NCBI RefSeq assembly: GCF_004379255.2
Contig: NC_056032.1
Span: 26,819,322 to 26,883,321 of the forward strand
DNA: 64,000 nt
Source of the DNA: Salvia splendens
Taxonomy: Eukaryota; Streptophyta; Magnoliopsida; Lamiales; Lamiaceae
Direction of reading: 5' to 3'
Shown one piece after another: positions 33,120 through 44,248 of this stretch; positions within the stretch are counted from its first letter, which is position 1; the number at the start of each line of letters is the position of its first letter. A program made the position numbers and the translations under genes. The notes under the pieces were generated by a model. It did no database searches and had not been told where the DNA came from. It saw only the letters and a list, made by a program, of their open reading frames with translations.

Positions 33120-35481
33120 CTATTTCCCCGAAGGCGTGAACTTTGTTGGAGCTTTCCATTTGTTCTTCCTTGTTGAAAATCCCCTGAATACATTGTGCAT
33201 AGCCTTCCCAATCTTACTTGATGAACTCTTCACAGTTGGTCGTGAGGATCCCTCGGTCGGTGGTCGAAATATTACTTCATCATCTTCTTCATCATCTTCT
33301 TCCCCGCCCTCTTCTTCCTGACCCTCTTCTTCCTGACCCTCTTCTTCCTGGCCCTCTTCTTCTCCCACCGGATCCACAAATTGATAATTCTGGAAGTATG
33401 GATCACGTCCTGCTAGAGCAGCATCCCAATCAGACCCACCGCCAAAGAATGAATCACATGATGATCGTGCTCCCCATTGTGAGGGCTCGTGGCTTGCACC
33501 ACTCAACTGAGACTGTGACCCTGGGTAGACAGATCAACCTGGGGGATCGTATTCCGGATTTGAGGGCTCTGGTACCGCATACTCAGGTTGCGGCTGCTGC
33601 GGCTGCGACAACCTATGCTGTCGTGTATTCCGGTGCCCACCCGTCCGGACACCCGGCAGTCCATGACGAAGAGAAGTTGGTGGACGTGGCGGCATGAACA
33701 CATTTCGCCGTTGCGAAGTTGGATACTCCATCACATCAGTATGGTTCGTCGTACGAAGGGTCTCAGCAACCATTTCCCGAATCTGCCGTAACCGAGGGTC
33801 TGTGTCATGTTCAGAGGTCAAATGCCATATCCTCTGAAGGGTCTCAACCTATATAACACAAATACAAAATCATTACAATCAATCTATACAAACTTCAAAC
33901 TAAATACATTTTTATATACAAAAACATAACATACCATTATCTTCAAAGAAGAGGCTGACTCGTTCATCCCATCAGTTGACTGTGTCCCAGGTTGAACTAG
34001 GTACGACACTGTGATCCTATAGTACCACGCCATGTAGCCCGGATTAATGCGACCATCCATTGTCGTCGTTGCATGGTCAAAAGTTGATTGGAACTTGTCG
34101 TGTCTCAAGTCTCATTCATCAATGAAGAACTTATGTACCTTAGCCCAATCAGCGTCCTTCCTCCCATGACGGTGACTTTTACTCAAATGTCCGGCATTAT
34201 GTAGCATCCTATCACAGTACTGAGGAATACGCTGGTAGCGGTTAAATTATCGGTAAACGCATCCAGCCTCGTGTGCCTCGACAAATGACCAGCACACCAA
34301 ATAAGTGTCACACAAGAAGGATGTAGTCGAATCAATGCAGTAATCAGGCAGGATACAATCTGCATACGGTGTCCACATAAACTACAAAAAAATAATATAA
34401 AAATTACAATTAATTTCATACTATAGTAAATTCATTAACTAAGACAACAAAAATAAATTTCACTTGGTCGGGACGAATCAGTGATAATTGATCACGATAA
34501 TGAGCTACTGAATGTCGGGGAGCATTTCTAATTTCAGTAACTCCGTGTCACCTATACATAATATTAATGTCAAAAGTTACCAAAAAAATACATAATTAAG
34601 TGAGTTAATGTAAAAAATACATTACTTGGCTCCATACAGGGTATACGGCGTGTCCATAGGCGATATCAAGAGGGCTGGCCCCATTGTAGGCATTCTTTCC
34701 CACGCCCACAGCTGCAAAAGAACCATAGGTCCACCCACATCTCTTTTCTGTCTGCTTACAGAAGCCTCGCACAAATAATGATACTGAAAGGCTAAAGCAG
34801 CACTACCGCAACTGATATTAGCCACTTCTCCGGATCGTCAAAGGCATTTAACCACATAAAGGGGACCTTGCACCCTGTGGTGTCCAGTATAATAAGTCCC
34901 CCTAACAAGATCAGAGCATGTATACGTGCTCTTTGGATGTATGCATACTCATGCAACCCATCACCCAAAGGTATCGTCGCTTGGTGGATCAGAGATGTCA
35001 TCAACAAACCACCCTGCTTCGTTTCTGTTTCTGCGTCAGGTATCCATCCCAACACATCTCGACACTTGTTGGGCCAATCTTCATATCCAATAGGGTAGTC
35101 ACGGCCAGTGAAAACACGACCGTCTGCTCTCAAACCCCACAGGCTTTGCACATCCTGTAAGGTTACGGCCACTTCTCCAACTGGTAGGTGGAAACAGTGT
35201 GTCTCAGGCCTCCAGCGCTCGATCAAGGCATTTATAAGCTAGTTGTCCATCCTTATCGGCCTTCCACATTCCACCACGCCTTTGAAACCCCATACATCAA
35301 GCCAATACTTCACATTTTCATGTATTGGCACTGCCCAAACCTTACTTTCCATCCTACAAACTCTCAACACATTTGTTGTGCCATTTGCCAACAATGAGGC
35401 TGAAATGTGTTCGTTTTGATGAAATAGTAATGATGAATCCTTAGGTCCATAACATAACTGTTGGGAACTTGCAGATGTCAT
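33120..35481 (-). pseudogene. Plant mobile domain (PMD) protein gene within the Mutator-like element
   Basis: The first exon region (35481 to about 34625) carries the PMD signature: a short N-terminal segment (WLDVWGFKGVVECG), RWRPETHCFHLPVGE, VTLQDVQSLWGLRADGRVFTG, and GGPMVLLQLWAWERMP. A stop lies at 35239-35241, and a frameshift near 34820 moves ANISCGSAALAFQYHYLCEAS to another frame. After probable introns, 34383-34130 continues (LPDYC; CWSFVEAHEAGCVYR), then 34105-33960 (INPGYMAWYYRITVSYL). The C-terminus (33821-33120) is Pro/Gln-rich, with three GQEEE repeats and an acidic run. PMD proteins (MAIN/MAIL1 family) act in silencing, and PMD genes are known to ride in transposons. Its role here is unknown; it lies convergent to the transposase, like mudrB in MuDR. 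Confidence 0.85.
33303..33362 (-). repeat. 15-bp minisatellite in the PMD gene
   Basis: Tandem copies of CCTCTTCTTCCTGAC (plus strand) encode GQEEE repeats in the acidic C-terminus of the PMD protein. Confidence 0.8.
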
Positions 35482-35966
35482 CTACTTCAAAACATTCACC
35501 CAAGATTCAATTTTTTCATAAAAACTCAATAATCTAACTAAATTGCAACTTCAATTGACAACGGTAAGCTATATTCCAATTTGGAGACATAATCAAGATT
35601 CAAATACGCAAGAAAAGGGGCGAAATTATAAAAAGTTAATCACTTACTTCTACCCATTGAATTATATGCATATGAAATACACAAATAGGCAACAAAACAA
35701 CAAAAATCGAGCAAAAATCCATCAATTTCATCATAAACCCTAATTTTACTAAATTACGGAAAACCTACACAAATTAAGCAATAAAGGATGTATGTAGCCA
35801 AATTGAAGAACAATTACCGGAATATGTTCGAAAATGAGGGAAATTCACCGGAAATTGCTGGGATTCGTCGGAAATTGTCGACCTTAGACGCTTGTTCATT
35901 CGCTGCTCCTGCTTCGCTGCTTCTACTCTGTGTGAAGCCTTCTGCTTGTTTTAAACCCCGATCAAA
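35482..35966 (-). promoter_or_regulatory. Upstream region of the PMD gene
   Basis: AT-rich sequence between the PMD start and the right terminal palindromes. It presumably holds the PMD promoter and leader. I see no clear TATA box at a defined distance and no other gene. Confidence 0.35.
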
Positions 35967-36134
35967 GACGCACAAGGGTTATGCGTCGCTACTGAAAGAC
36001 GCATAAATGTTATGCGTCGCTAGGGAAAGACGCATAATGGTTATGCATCTCTCTATTAACGATGCATAAGGGTTATGCGTCACTCCCTCAGTCGGAATAC
36101 GACTAAAACCCTTCATTAAAACGGAATTCCATTA
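35967..36134 (-). repeat. Right terminal region of the Mutator-like element
   Basis: Four copies of the 21-bp palindrome lie at 35967-35987, 35998-36018, 36029-36049 and 36061-36081, followed by a unique end reading TAATGGAATTCCGTTTTAAT in reverse. It is the inverted partner of 26230-26426. Confidence 0.85.
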
Positions 36135-36143
36135 ACATGCATT

Positions 36144-36434
36144 ACCGTAATGCCCATGTATGGATGCCAGTTAAAACAATCAGTCCATACATCTGAGCAA
36201 ATGTTCACTTTGTGGCCGAAGTTAACTAAATAACGTGATAATTCAACATTTTTCTCTAAACATTATCTAACGGTAGATCGTTGAATGGTCATTCGACCTA
36301 TTCTTTTTATAGCTATGTTTAAACCACTTTGCATAGTAACCTCAAATTTTTTGTCATCATAAACGTTAAAGAGGCGTACCTGACGAACCTGACGAACCTG
36401 AGCCACCGGGTTGGAAGTTTAGTTGGGTTTGGGT
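36144..36434 (-). pseudogene. hAT transposase fragment (first copy)
   Basis: It is nearly identical to part of the hAT gene at 40986-41335, including the region encoding CSDVW...HSYMGIT, but lacks about 66 bp and has a 12-bp duplication (GACGAACCT repeated). It is bounded by the Mutator-like element on the left and cut by the LTR at 36435 on the right. Confidence 0.75.
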
Positions 36435-37114
36435 TGTCACGACCGCCCTTACTAAGGATAGTAAAGATGGAGAAATCGTGACTAGGGAAGGGACTAAGGA
36501 GCGGGGAGGGGAAAACAATGAAAGACAACATCTTAAACAAAGCTACAAAAAAGAAGTTTTAATCGATTAAAAATTAAGCAGCGGGTTAATATCTCAAGGT
36601 AATTAATGTCATAAAGTAGTGTAGAGCATTATCAAGAACGATTCGAAACAAGGCAGCGGAATAAAGGTGTCTAAAGAGTCATAGGGAGACGCTTATGTAT
36701 GAAGACACGACGCATCCGGAATTTCTTAAGGCTCGACTCAACATCCGCCGCAACATCACCGCTCAACCTGCACATAAAGAAAACATATGCAAGGCTGAGT
36801 ACTTGACATACTCAGTGGACACATGCCAAAATATTTGATAAAAGTTATGTCATCCATACCATGATGAACTCGAGTTTTAACATTTTAGAAAAGAATATCA
36901 TCGAGTATCACAAAACATTTTCGTAGACTGGTCAATCAAAACAATCTCCTCACTTTCTCCACAATCAATCAATCACATCCTCTTACCATAGTGCGACGAA
37001 AGTGTGGCCACACTATTCGCCCACGAGACCGGCCGACTAGCAAGGACGACTCCCGATCCCACCTGTGTACACAACCTGATAGGGTTTGCGGCCCTACTCA
37101 GACCCGAATTCGTT

Positions 37115-37320
37115 TCACACATAGCCCTATAACCTAACGCAGCAAGCTCAAACAAACTAGGCATCAGGAAACAATCTCAACATCACACATAGCCATATAG
37201 CCTAACGGAGCAAGCTCAAACGAACTAGGCATTAGGCAACAATCTCAACATCACACATAGCCTTATAGCCTAACGGAGCAAGCTCAAACGAACTAGGCAT
37301 AAGGCAACAATCTCAACATC
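37115..37320. repeat. 68-bp tandem repeat, three copies
   Basis: The unit begins CACATAGCC and includes GCAAGCTCAAACGAACTAGG, repeated at a 68-bp period. It is single-copy at the equivalent point of LTR copy 2, so it arose in this copy. Confidence 0.8.
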
Positions 37321-37559
37321 AAAACATCATGGCATGACATAACACTTTAAACCACCCTTATATTCCCAATATCATAATTTTGAAACGTAAAAGAGTTTTA
37401 GTAAAGAAAGCCCACCTCGATTGTTTACAAACACGGTTCACAACTTTATTGAAATCCTTGCTCTCCGTACCCACGTAGCCACAATAACCCTTATCAACAT
37501 CATAACCACATAATATAACACAATCAGTTTTTTATCAACACATTACTCATGCATGCCCT

Positions 37560-38977
37560 TGTTACGGTTTTGTATACTAGAAATCACCTTTCGAGTGATT
37601 GCATACTGTAAAACTCTAATGGTTATTTTCCAATAAATGCAACAGATTATTTTTGTCATAATGTTGTTATGTTTTACATTTAATGGTTGTTTATTGCATA
37701 TTTAAATGTATAAGCAAACGTAATAAAATCTAAGTCTTTGTTTTAGTAGACCGGTTGTGGGCGTTATCCAATTGAAGGTAACACGGTCAGTTCTAAACAA
37801 AGAAAAATAAGAATTTCACAATGTCAGTCCGATTATTTCTAAGCCTTATTGAAATAAGATGACGTTGGTGTGGTATAGCACTGAATGGATCTAACAGCAA
37901 GATGAGTCTTTATGCTATCTACTGAAAGACGAGGTCTTGATAATTAATTTCTTAATCAATGTACGTTAGCATTGAGCATACGATATTGAGTATCCACTAC
38001 TTTGACTTACCAAAGGTGCGGGTTTTTTGTAACCAGGTATATTGGGTAGTGGTGATCATTATCTAGAGGTACTAGGATTGCTATTATGTTGAAACGTGCG
38101 CGAGGAGAGTCTCGTTTGATAACATCCACAAGAGGAGCTCGAAACAAGGTTTTATTATTCGGAACCTAGCTAGTTGGAGTTTAATTACTCTATGAATATA
38201 AATAAGAGTTTCTTGCTAAGTCCACTCTTGGAGAATAAAATATGTTAATTAATTAAGTCCATAGCAGACAATAATTAATTAATGGATGTTTCTATCTTAA
38301 GCACGGGAAATAAATTGAACGTGAATAAAGGAAACCCGGAATACTTGTAATTTCGGATTTGGAAAGGCAGTGCAATATTACTTCTGTAGTGGCTGCTTTT
38401 AATATTCCAATATAAGCTTATATTAAATTGTGGGATCAATTTAATTAGTAAAAAGCTAATTGGGTGCGGCCTGATCCAAATTCTTCCTTAGATCCCTGAC
38501 TGGGCCCAATATGTGACTTATATAAATAGGAGAATAAAGGACACAGAAAATACACCTTTTTCCACTCTCAAATTTTCGTCCACTCCTTTGAGAGAGAGAA
38601 ATCGAAAATTTCCTTCCTCCGTGAGCTGAGTTCTGTCTTCGTTATTCAAGTCCTAATACGTTGGTGAGATTTGCCCACACAAATATCAGCGTATAGTCCG
38701 GGACACCAGTCAGAAGATCTGAGGTCTTGTATTGAAGATCTTCACGTGGAGACGGAGCGAGCCATCATCGATTCTTGATTGAATCAACGAGGTAAATTGG
38801 CTAATTCCGTAGTAAGCATGTTTTAGGAATTTTATATGCTAAAGCATGTTTTAATTCAAGTTATGAGCATGATACATGTGAAAATTGCGCGAATAGAATT
38901 TGTCTAAATAATCTGCTAAATAGATCAAATTCATGTGATCGGATATTGAACGCACGCTTCCGCTGCAAACCCCTTCA
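37560..38977 (+). repeat. Solo LTR of a Ty1/copia-type element
   Basis: It starts TGTTACGGTTTTGTATACTA and ends near GCTTCCGCTGCAAACC...TTCA, a style seen in SIRE/Angela-like copia LTRs. A TATA box lies at 38521-38528 (TATAAATA). The interrupted LTR resumes afterwards. Flanking GCCCT and GCCTT match at four of five bases as a possible duplication. The right end could instead be 38967. Confidence 0.6.
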
Positions 38978-40935
38978 GCCTTATCGTTCCTTTCATCATT
39001 TTCTCGTATTGCCCATCCCAACGTTCACCATCATAAACGATACGAAACCCTTTGGCATAGATCAACGTGCAACGCATAATCACATCATAGGATAAGTTCT
39101 TACTCACACATGTATCATGTATTTCATTCAAAACTTGTCAACAAGACTATTTCAATCAAGACATGAATCTGGCAGAACAGCGCACACGTTTTGTAAAAAT
39201 CATTAAAAATCCATCCGATATCATTTGAAGCTAAAATTTGGTCACCACACAGTAGACACATCAAGGTTCATCCAGTTAAAAAATCCACACCAAAATCACA
39301 TCTTTAGCTTGGTCAAAAATAAAAACGAAACTCACTGGACGAGAATACAAATTCTGACAGGACTGCGCAGTTCAATTGAAAAATTCGTTAAAAATTCATC
39401 TTTCGTCAAAAGAGGCTGAAATTTTGACACAACATAGAAGACACATAAAATTTTACTTAGATAAAGATTCGTGCCAAAATAAGATCGTTTTGTCGGCCAA
39501 ACACTCGTCGGAACCTACTGTCCGGACACCACAGTTTTCATGCTCAACATTTACAAACTATGGTTTGTCTATCATTCATCCACACATACATATTCATGCT
39601 TTCAACACATATTCCCGTTTCAAAAACGACATCACAACCATGTTCTCCTATTTACACATAGCATTCACCAATGAATCATCCACAAACTCCCACACACACA
39701 TACATACACGCACATACACATACTTTCTCGTGCAAACATCATTCCCAACCGATTAATTTTTAGATCTACGATTTCTACACTCACTATATGCATGAGGGGA
39801 TCAAGAAACATGGATTCAATGGTAAGAAGGAGAAAGATGAATCAAAGTATACCTTTCTCTTGAAAAACAATCGGTAGGAATGACGAATGATGCGATTCTT
39901 CGATGAATCTTGAATTTCCAACTCCACAATGATGCAAGAACAAGGAATTTGTGAAGGATTGGTGGAGAAGGAGAGGAAGAGAGAGACGTGTGGTATGGAA
40001 AGAAGAGGGAGGCGAAAATATGAGAGCTAGGGTTAGGGTTCTTTTAATTTATAGTCTAGCATAAATCCCACAATAAAGCAATTAAAATTGTGGAAGAATA
40101 AAATAGAGGTCAATGAATAAATCTCACCATTAAAAGCAAAATAGGCGTGTAGTATGTGGGGGAGTAATTTTTGAAAATTGCTAATTAATTAGCATAAATA
40201 TTTATTTGGTATTTACTTGGAGAGAAAGATACTCACAAAATAGGTAAAAAGATATTGAGTATCTCATAAATAAGGTAACAAAATAATTCAAGCATCTCCA
40301 AGTGGGGAAATAAAAAGGGGCGTGTATAATGGGAAAAATCAAGGAAAAAAAATACTTAAATCCACAAATCAAATAGGAATAGGATTTAAATTTGGTAATT
40401 TCTTGTAGGAAAAGACTCCCACAAAATAGGTAACGAATAAATTAATCCCACAAGTAATTGAAGGTCATATGGGCGGAAATTATCAGGTTTTAGGGAAAGA
40501 AAGAGTCAAATCCTAATTAAAATAGGATATGGAGAGATTTGACAAGATATGGTAAGATTTAATTGGATTTTAATTCAAGGAAAGAGATAACACGATACCA
40601 ATTAAAAATACAAAAATAATTCCTTTTCCTAACTAATAGGAGGTTTCGAGAATCTCAAGGGATGGCCAAGGGGTCGTAAATCATGTAGAATAGCATAGGG
40701 ATAGTTTGGTTTGGATTTAATTTGGATAAATATCCCAAAATAATTAATTAAATCCAAGAAATAAAGTATTATTTCCAATAAATAGGAGGGCCGAAAATTT
40801 CAAATAAATGGCTAGAATGATTATGCATTATCTCATTTAATTTACTTCACACATTGGAAGCTTAATCACATTAACTCACATAACTCACAACAACTAATTT
40901 CACATAATTAACTCAAACACATAGAGACTCAATTT

Positions 40936-42003
40936 CCACAATAGAAATTCTCATTCAAAGTCCAACTATTGTCCACAAAGTGAACCGTAATGCCCATGTA
41001 TGAATGCCGGTTAAAACAATCATTCCATACATCTGAGCAAATGTTCACTTTGTGGCCCAAGTTAACTAAATAACGTGATAATTCAACCTTTTTCTCTAAA
41101 CATTATCTAACGGTAGATCGTTGAACGGTCATTCGACCTATTCTTTTTATAGCTATGTTTAAACCACTTTGCATAGTAACCTCAATTTTTTTGTCATCAT
41201 AAACATTAAAAGGAAAATGCTTCATTGCAACCCATCTAGTCATAACGTCAGAAAAAAAAATTTGATCATATTTAAAAAGAGGCGTACCTGACGAACCTGA
41301 GCCACCGGGTTGGAAGTTTAGTTGGGTTTGGGTAGAGGTAGAGCCACATTGTACCGGATGCTTTGTCACCAAATGACAACGGAGGGTGCCATATCCCCCA
41401 CCACTCGCAAATTTGTAGATTTTATCACAATAGTTACAATACGCATGAAACGTCGATGTCTCTTCTTGAGAGAGCGGATCATGAGGACTTGGAATCACCA
41501 CCGGGACCTTCTTGTAGTGTTAAACAAAAATATCAGATTTCAAAGCTTTTGTAGTGTTAGTGGGTGGAGGGGGAGGAGGCATCTCCTCATTTTCGCCGGT
41601 GCTAGACGGAATACGAGAATGAGATCTATCATCATTGTTGTCCGAGTCCGACGATATAGACACGTCGTACTTGTCATTTTGTTGGGAACCACCGCCCCCG
41701 CCTTGATGCATTTTAGCGAGTAGCATGGCAATCCTATGATCTTCTTCTATCTATGAATATAATATAAGTTGAAGTTTAATTAGGAACACAAAAAAATTAA
41801 AAAACTCAATCTTATGAAATTATGAATTGTAAAAATAATTTTATTTTTTAGAACTTACTTGCAGGAGTTCAGCCGCCACTCGGGAAACCTCTTCTATTAC
41901 TTCTCGAAGACTAGGTCGCCTTGATTTTGAGGGACGACTACTTTGATCTTGGGCAATTCCTTTGCCCCGATCACCACGTCCCGGTCCACCACGAGAAGAA
42001 GAC
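40936..42003 (-). pseudogene. hAT transposase, N-terminal half
   Basis: Exon 1 opens at ATG 42001-42003 (MSSSRGGPGRGDRGKG; Ser/Arg-rich) and ends near 41862 at a GTAAGT donor. Exon 2, from about 41755, holds an acidic/Pro-rich linker, then after a frame change near 41510 a BED zinc finger (CNYC ... HLVTKH) and the start of the catalytic domain (WVAMKHFPFNVYDDK). After a stop at 41103-41105 another frame continues with NICSDVWNDCFNRHSYMGI, the first conserved Asp region of hAT transposases, to about 40940. The C-terminal half, including the dimerisation domain, is missing. A shorter copy of the same stretch lies at 36144-36434. Confidence 0.82.
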
Positions 42004-42239
42004 ATAGTGATAAATGAAAGTAGTATGGATGGAATATGTATGGAGTATGGAATAAATAGTAAATTACGAACACAACAACAAATATAGTAGTAAGTAGTAA
42101 CTATTAAACAACTTGAGCGATTAGAGAGAATGAGGAGAGAATAGAGAAAGGGAGATTGAGAATGAAATCCTTGTTAACACAAGAATGGGGTGAGTAAAAA
42201 TGAGGGGGGAACTGGGGTATTTATAGGAGTAAAATTGGA
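42004..42239 (-). promoter_or_regulatory. Upstream region of the hAT transposase gene
   Basis: AT-rich, about 235 bp between the start codon and the GC-rich subterminal repeats. It probably holds the promoter and leader. No distinct TATA identified with confidence. Confidence 0.35.
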
Positions 42240-42680
42240 AGAAATAAAAAAAAATTCAAATTTCAAATTCGGCCGGTTTACTGCCTGAACCGGCGGTTCG
42301 GACCAAAACCGGCGGTTCAGTCCACGGTTTCTGATAGAAACCGCCAATTTCTGGCCAAAAACCGGCGGTTTCTGACCGGTTTTCAGGCCTATACACTGCA
42401 CCCTATGCTCTGCCACATGAAAAAGCACCGGAACCGTCGGAAACTGCCGGTTTTTTCTGCAACCCTCGCCTGCAACCCTACGCCCTAGTCGGAATCTGCC
42501 CGTTGGGACCGTTTAACTGCCGGTTCAAACCGGTGAACCGCCGGTTCACGGTTTATGATTTTTGCGAACCTGAACCAGCCCGCTTGAACAGTTAAACCGC
42601 TGGCCGGTTCAAACCGCCGGTGCTGGTTCCGGTTCATGAACCGACGGTTCGGAACCACCAGTTAACCGCCGGGCCGGTTT
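42240..42680. repeat. Cluster of CCGGCGGTT subterminal repeats
   Basis: A GC-rich block holds many direct and inverted copies of motifs such as AACCGGCGGTTC, AACCGCCGG and CCGGTTCA, unlike the AT-rich surroundings. It lies upstream of the hAT transposase start, where hAT elements carry subterminal repeats bound by transposase. It ends abruptly near 42675, the likely element terminus. Confidence 0.7.
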
Positions 42681-42689
42681 GGATTATGC

Positions 42690-43083
42690 ATGCTTAACAG
42701 GATGGTAGCGGCTCAAAGAACAAAGACTTCTGATTCTAGCGATTATTCTATCCCTTCAAATCTGGAAACTCTCATGTCTGGACATTTAATTAGGTCTCGG
42801 CCTACTGGTAGAAACAAGGCAAAGAGAAAAGCAAAATTTAAGATAACGCAATCTGATTCTAATAATGCACAAGTTGCTGCAGAACTTCATGCACTAAGCT
42901 AGCTAGAGATAATGTGATTGAGCTAGCGAAGACTTGACAGGAGTTAGAACGTGAAAAGATGGAAAAACCGTTTATGAAGATGTACCAAAAAATGTTGATC
43001 AAGTTGTTGGAAAAAGATCACTGTTTCCCAAAAGATCAAGAGATAAAATACCGACTAACGAATTTTATGTTTGAAAAGGAATG
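42690..43083 (+). pseudogene. PIF/Harbinger ORF1-like fragment (NAM-associated/Myb-like C-terminus)
   Basis: Residues RTKTSDSSDYS followed by RPTGRNKAKRKAK resemble the C-terminal part of the Myb/SANT-like ORF1 proteins of PIF/Harbinger elements (RP-GR/K-AK-K motif). After stops the frame continues with a charged helix (QELEREKMEKPFMKMYQKML) and ends at TGA about 43083. ORF1 acts with the transposase in excision. The N-terminal SANT part is missing, cut off near 42680 by the hAT element. The matching transposase may be the remnant at 53172-54736. Confidence 0.55.
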
Positions 43084-43995
43084 ACTTTAGTTTAACGTAA
43101 GTTTAATGTTACAATAAGCTATGTAATACTATTAATTTGGTGTGATATTAGTTTAAGTAATTTTAGTTTGGGGTACTTTTAATTGTGTAATGATATTAGT
43201 TTAAGTAATTTTAGTTTGGGGTACTTTTAATTGTGTAATGTTATTTTTGTGTGATCTTTGTTTGCTTAATTTGGTGTGATCTTTGTTTGTACTTTATGAA
43301 ATACTCCCTTTATCCTATGCTATTCACACTTTTAATTTTAGTTCGTAAATTAAGGATTGAGTAATTAGTGTAATTGAATTAGTATTTCATGTGTAATAAG
43401 CAGTGGCTGACGCATGATTTTGATACTAGGAGGTCTTAATTAACGTTAACAATTGTTGTGTATTTTTAATATCAATATCTCTAGAAGCAATCACGACATG
43501 AACAATACACATAATGTAAGATAAATAATTTGAAAATGAGCAATATAAACTAAAGTACATACGATGACACTATCGACATCGAAATAAATGAAGAATAAAG
43601 AGTATATTATAAAAAAAAAGCAAAACATTATAGTTAAATTTACTAATATGATATATATGCATTATAATATTACTAAATAACTATTTTTATTCTTATATTA
43701 TAAAAATTAGTATTACTTTGTGATGTTATAATAACAATATTTAAATAAATAAAAAAATAAACATAATTAGATAAAATTACTAGTGTGAAAAAACATGAAT
43801 GAATTAATTATTGGATAATGAATTAACTATCAGAATCGGACAAATAAATTAATTACTCGAGAAATGAATTAATCTAGCTATAGGAAATTAAAAAAAAACT
43901 AAATAAATTAATGGATAAATGGTCTAAATCCAAAATCCCCGTAATAAATTAACGGATAAATGGTCTAAATACAAAACATAGCAAATAATCGCTAC
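43084..43995. other. AT-rich spacer with MITE ends
   Basis: No gene seen. A 53-bp unit (GATATTAGTTTAAGTAATTT) is repeated in tandem near 43145-43240. A Stowaway-like left end (TACTCCCTTTATCC) lies at about 43303, and a hAT-MITE-like end (CAGTGGCTGACGCATG) at about 43401. Confidence 0.4.
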
Positions 43996-44063
43996 TTGCT
44001 GGATTCAAACTTGGGACATCTGAAATGCAAGTCAACTGCTCGACCAACTGGGCTATGAAATGA
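43996..44063 (-). ncRNA. tRNA-like sequence (SINE head or tRNA relic)
   Basis: The minus strand reads TAGCCCAGTTGG (box A-like, 44044-44055), then a possible anticodon arm with loop CTTGCAT, then GTTTGAATCC (box B-like, 44001-44010). The acceptor stem does not pair well. It is a tRNA-derived SINE head or a decayed tRNA gene, perhaps Ala(TGC)-related. No A-rich tail found. Confidence 0.4.
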
Positions 44064-44248
44064 CATACGTAAAAATTGAATAAATAAAATATACATAGTG
44101 AATTATAAAATGAGTGGGGGAACCATGGGTCCACCATGTCACTTGGTAGGTCCGCCACCGGTAATAAGGGAGCCTTTAATAAATGAACACTTAATTAACT
44201 CTACTACTATCTTAATAAAATACTCCAATTCTTATTTAAAATATAAAC

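Larger units (their letters stand above)
26230..36134 (+). mobile_element. Mutator-like element with transposase and PMD genes
   Basis: The two ends are inverted relative to each other: TAGTGGAATTACATTTTAAT on the left and, reversed, TAATGGAATTCCGTTTTAAT on the right. Each is followed inward by an array of the palindrome GACGCATAA.../...TTATGCGTC. Inside are a plus-strand MULE transposase gene and a minus-strand plant mobile domain gene, convergent. A 3.45 kb solo LTR interrupts the transposase start, so the original element was about 6.4 kb. I cannot find the 9-bp target duplication: the right flank abuts a hAT fragment and the left an LTR-like remnant, so a flank has probably been rearranged. 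Confidence 0.85.
36435..40935 (-). repeat. Gypsy LTR, family copy 3, truncated and interrupted
   Basis: It starts TGTCACGACCGCCC inside a hAT gene at TGGGT and follows copies 1 and 2 along its length, including a minus-strand TATA (about 40046-40054). A copia solo LTR (37560-38977) interrupts it. The terminal GGGATGTTACA-type end is missing; around 40935 it joins a second hAT copy. This implies a deletion or recombination at its right end. A 68-bp unit is triplicated at 37115-37320. Confidence 0.75.

Noticed and set aside
37115..37320. CRISPR-like array
   Set aside because: The units are adjacent 68-bp tandem copies without unique spacers, in a plant LTR.
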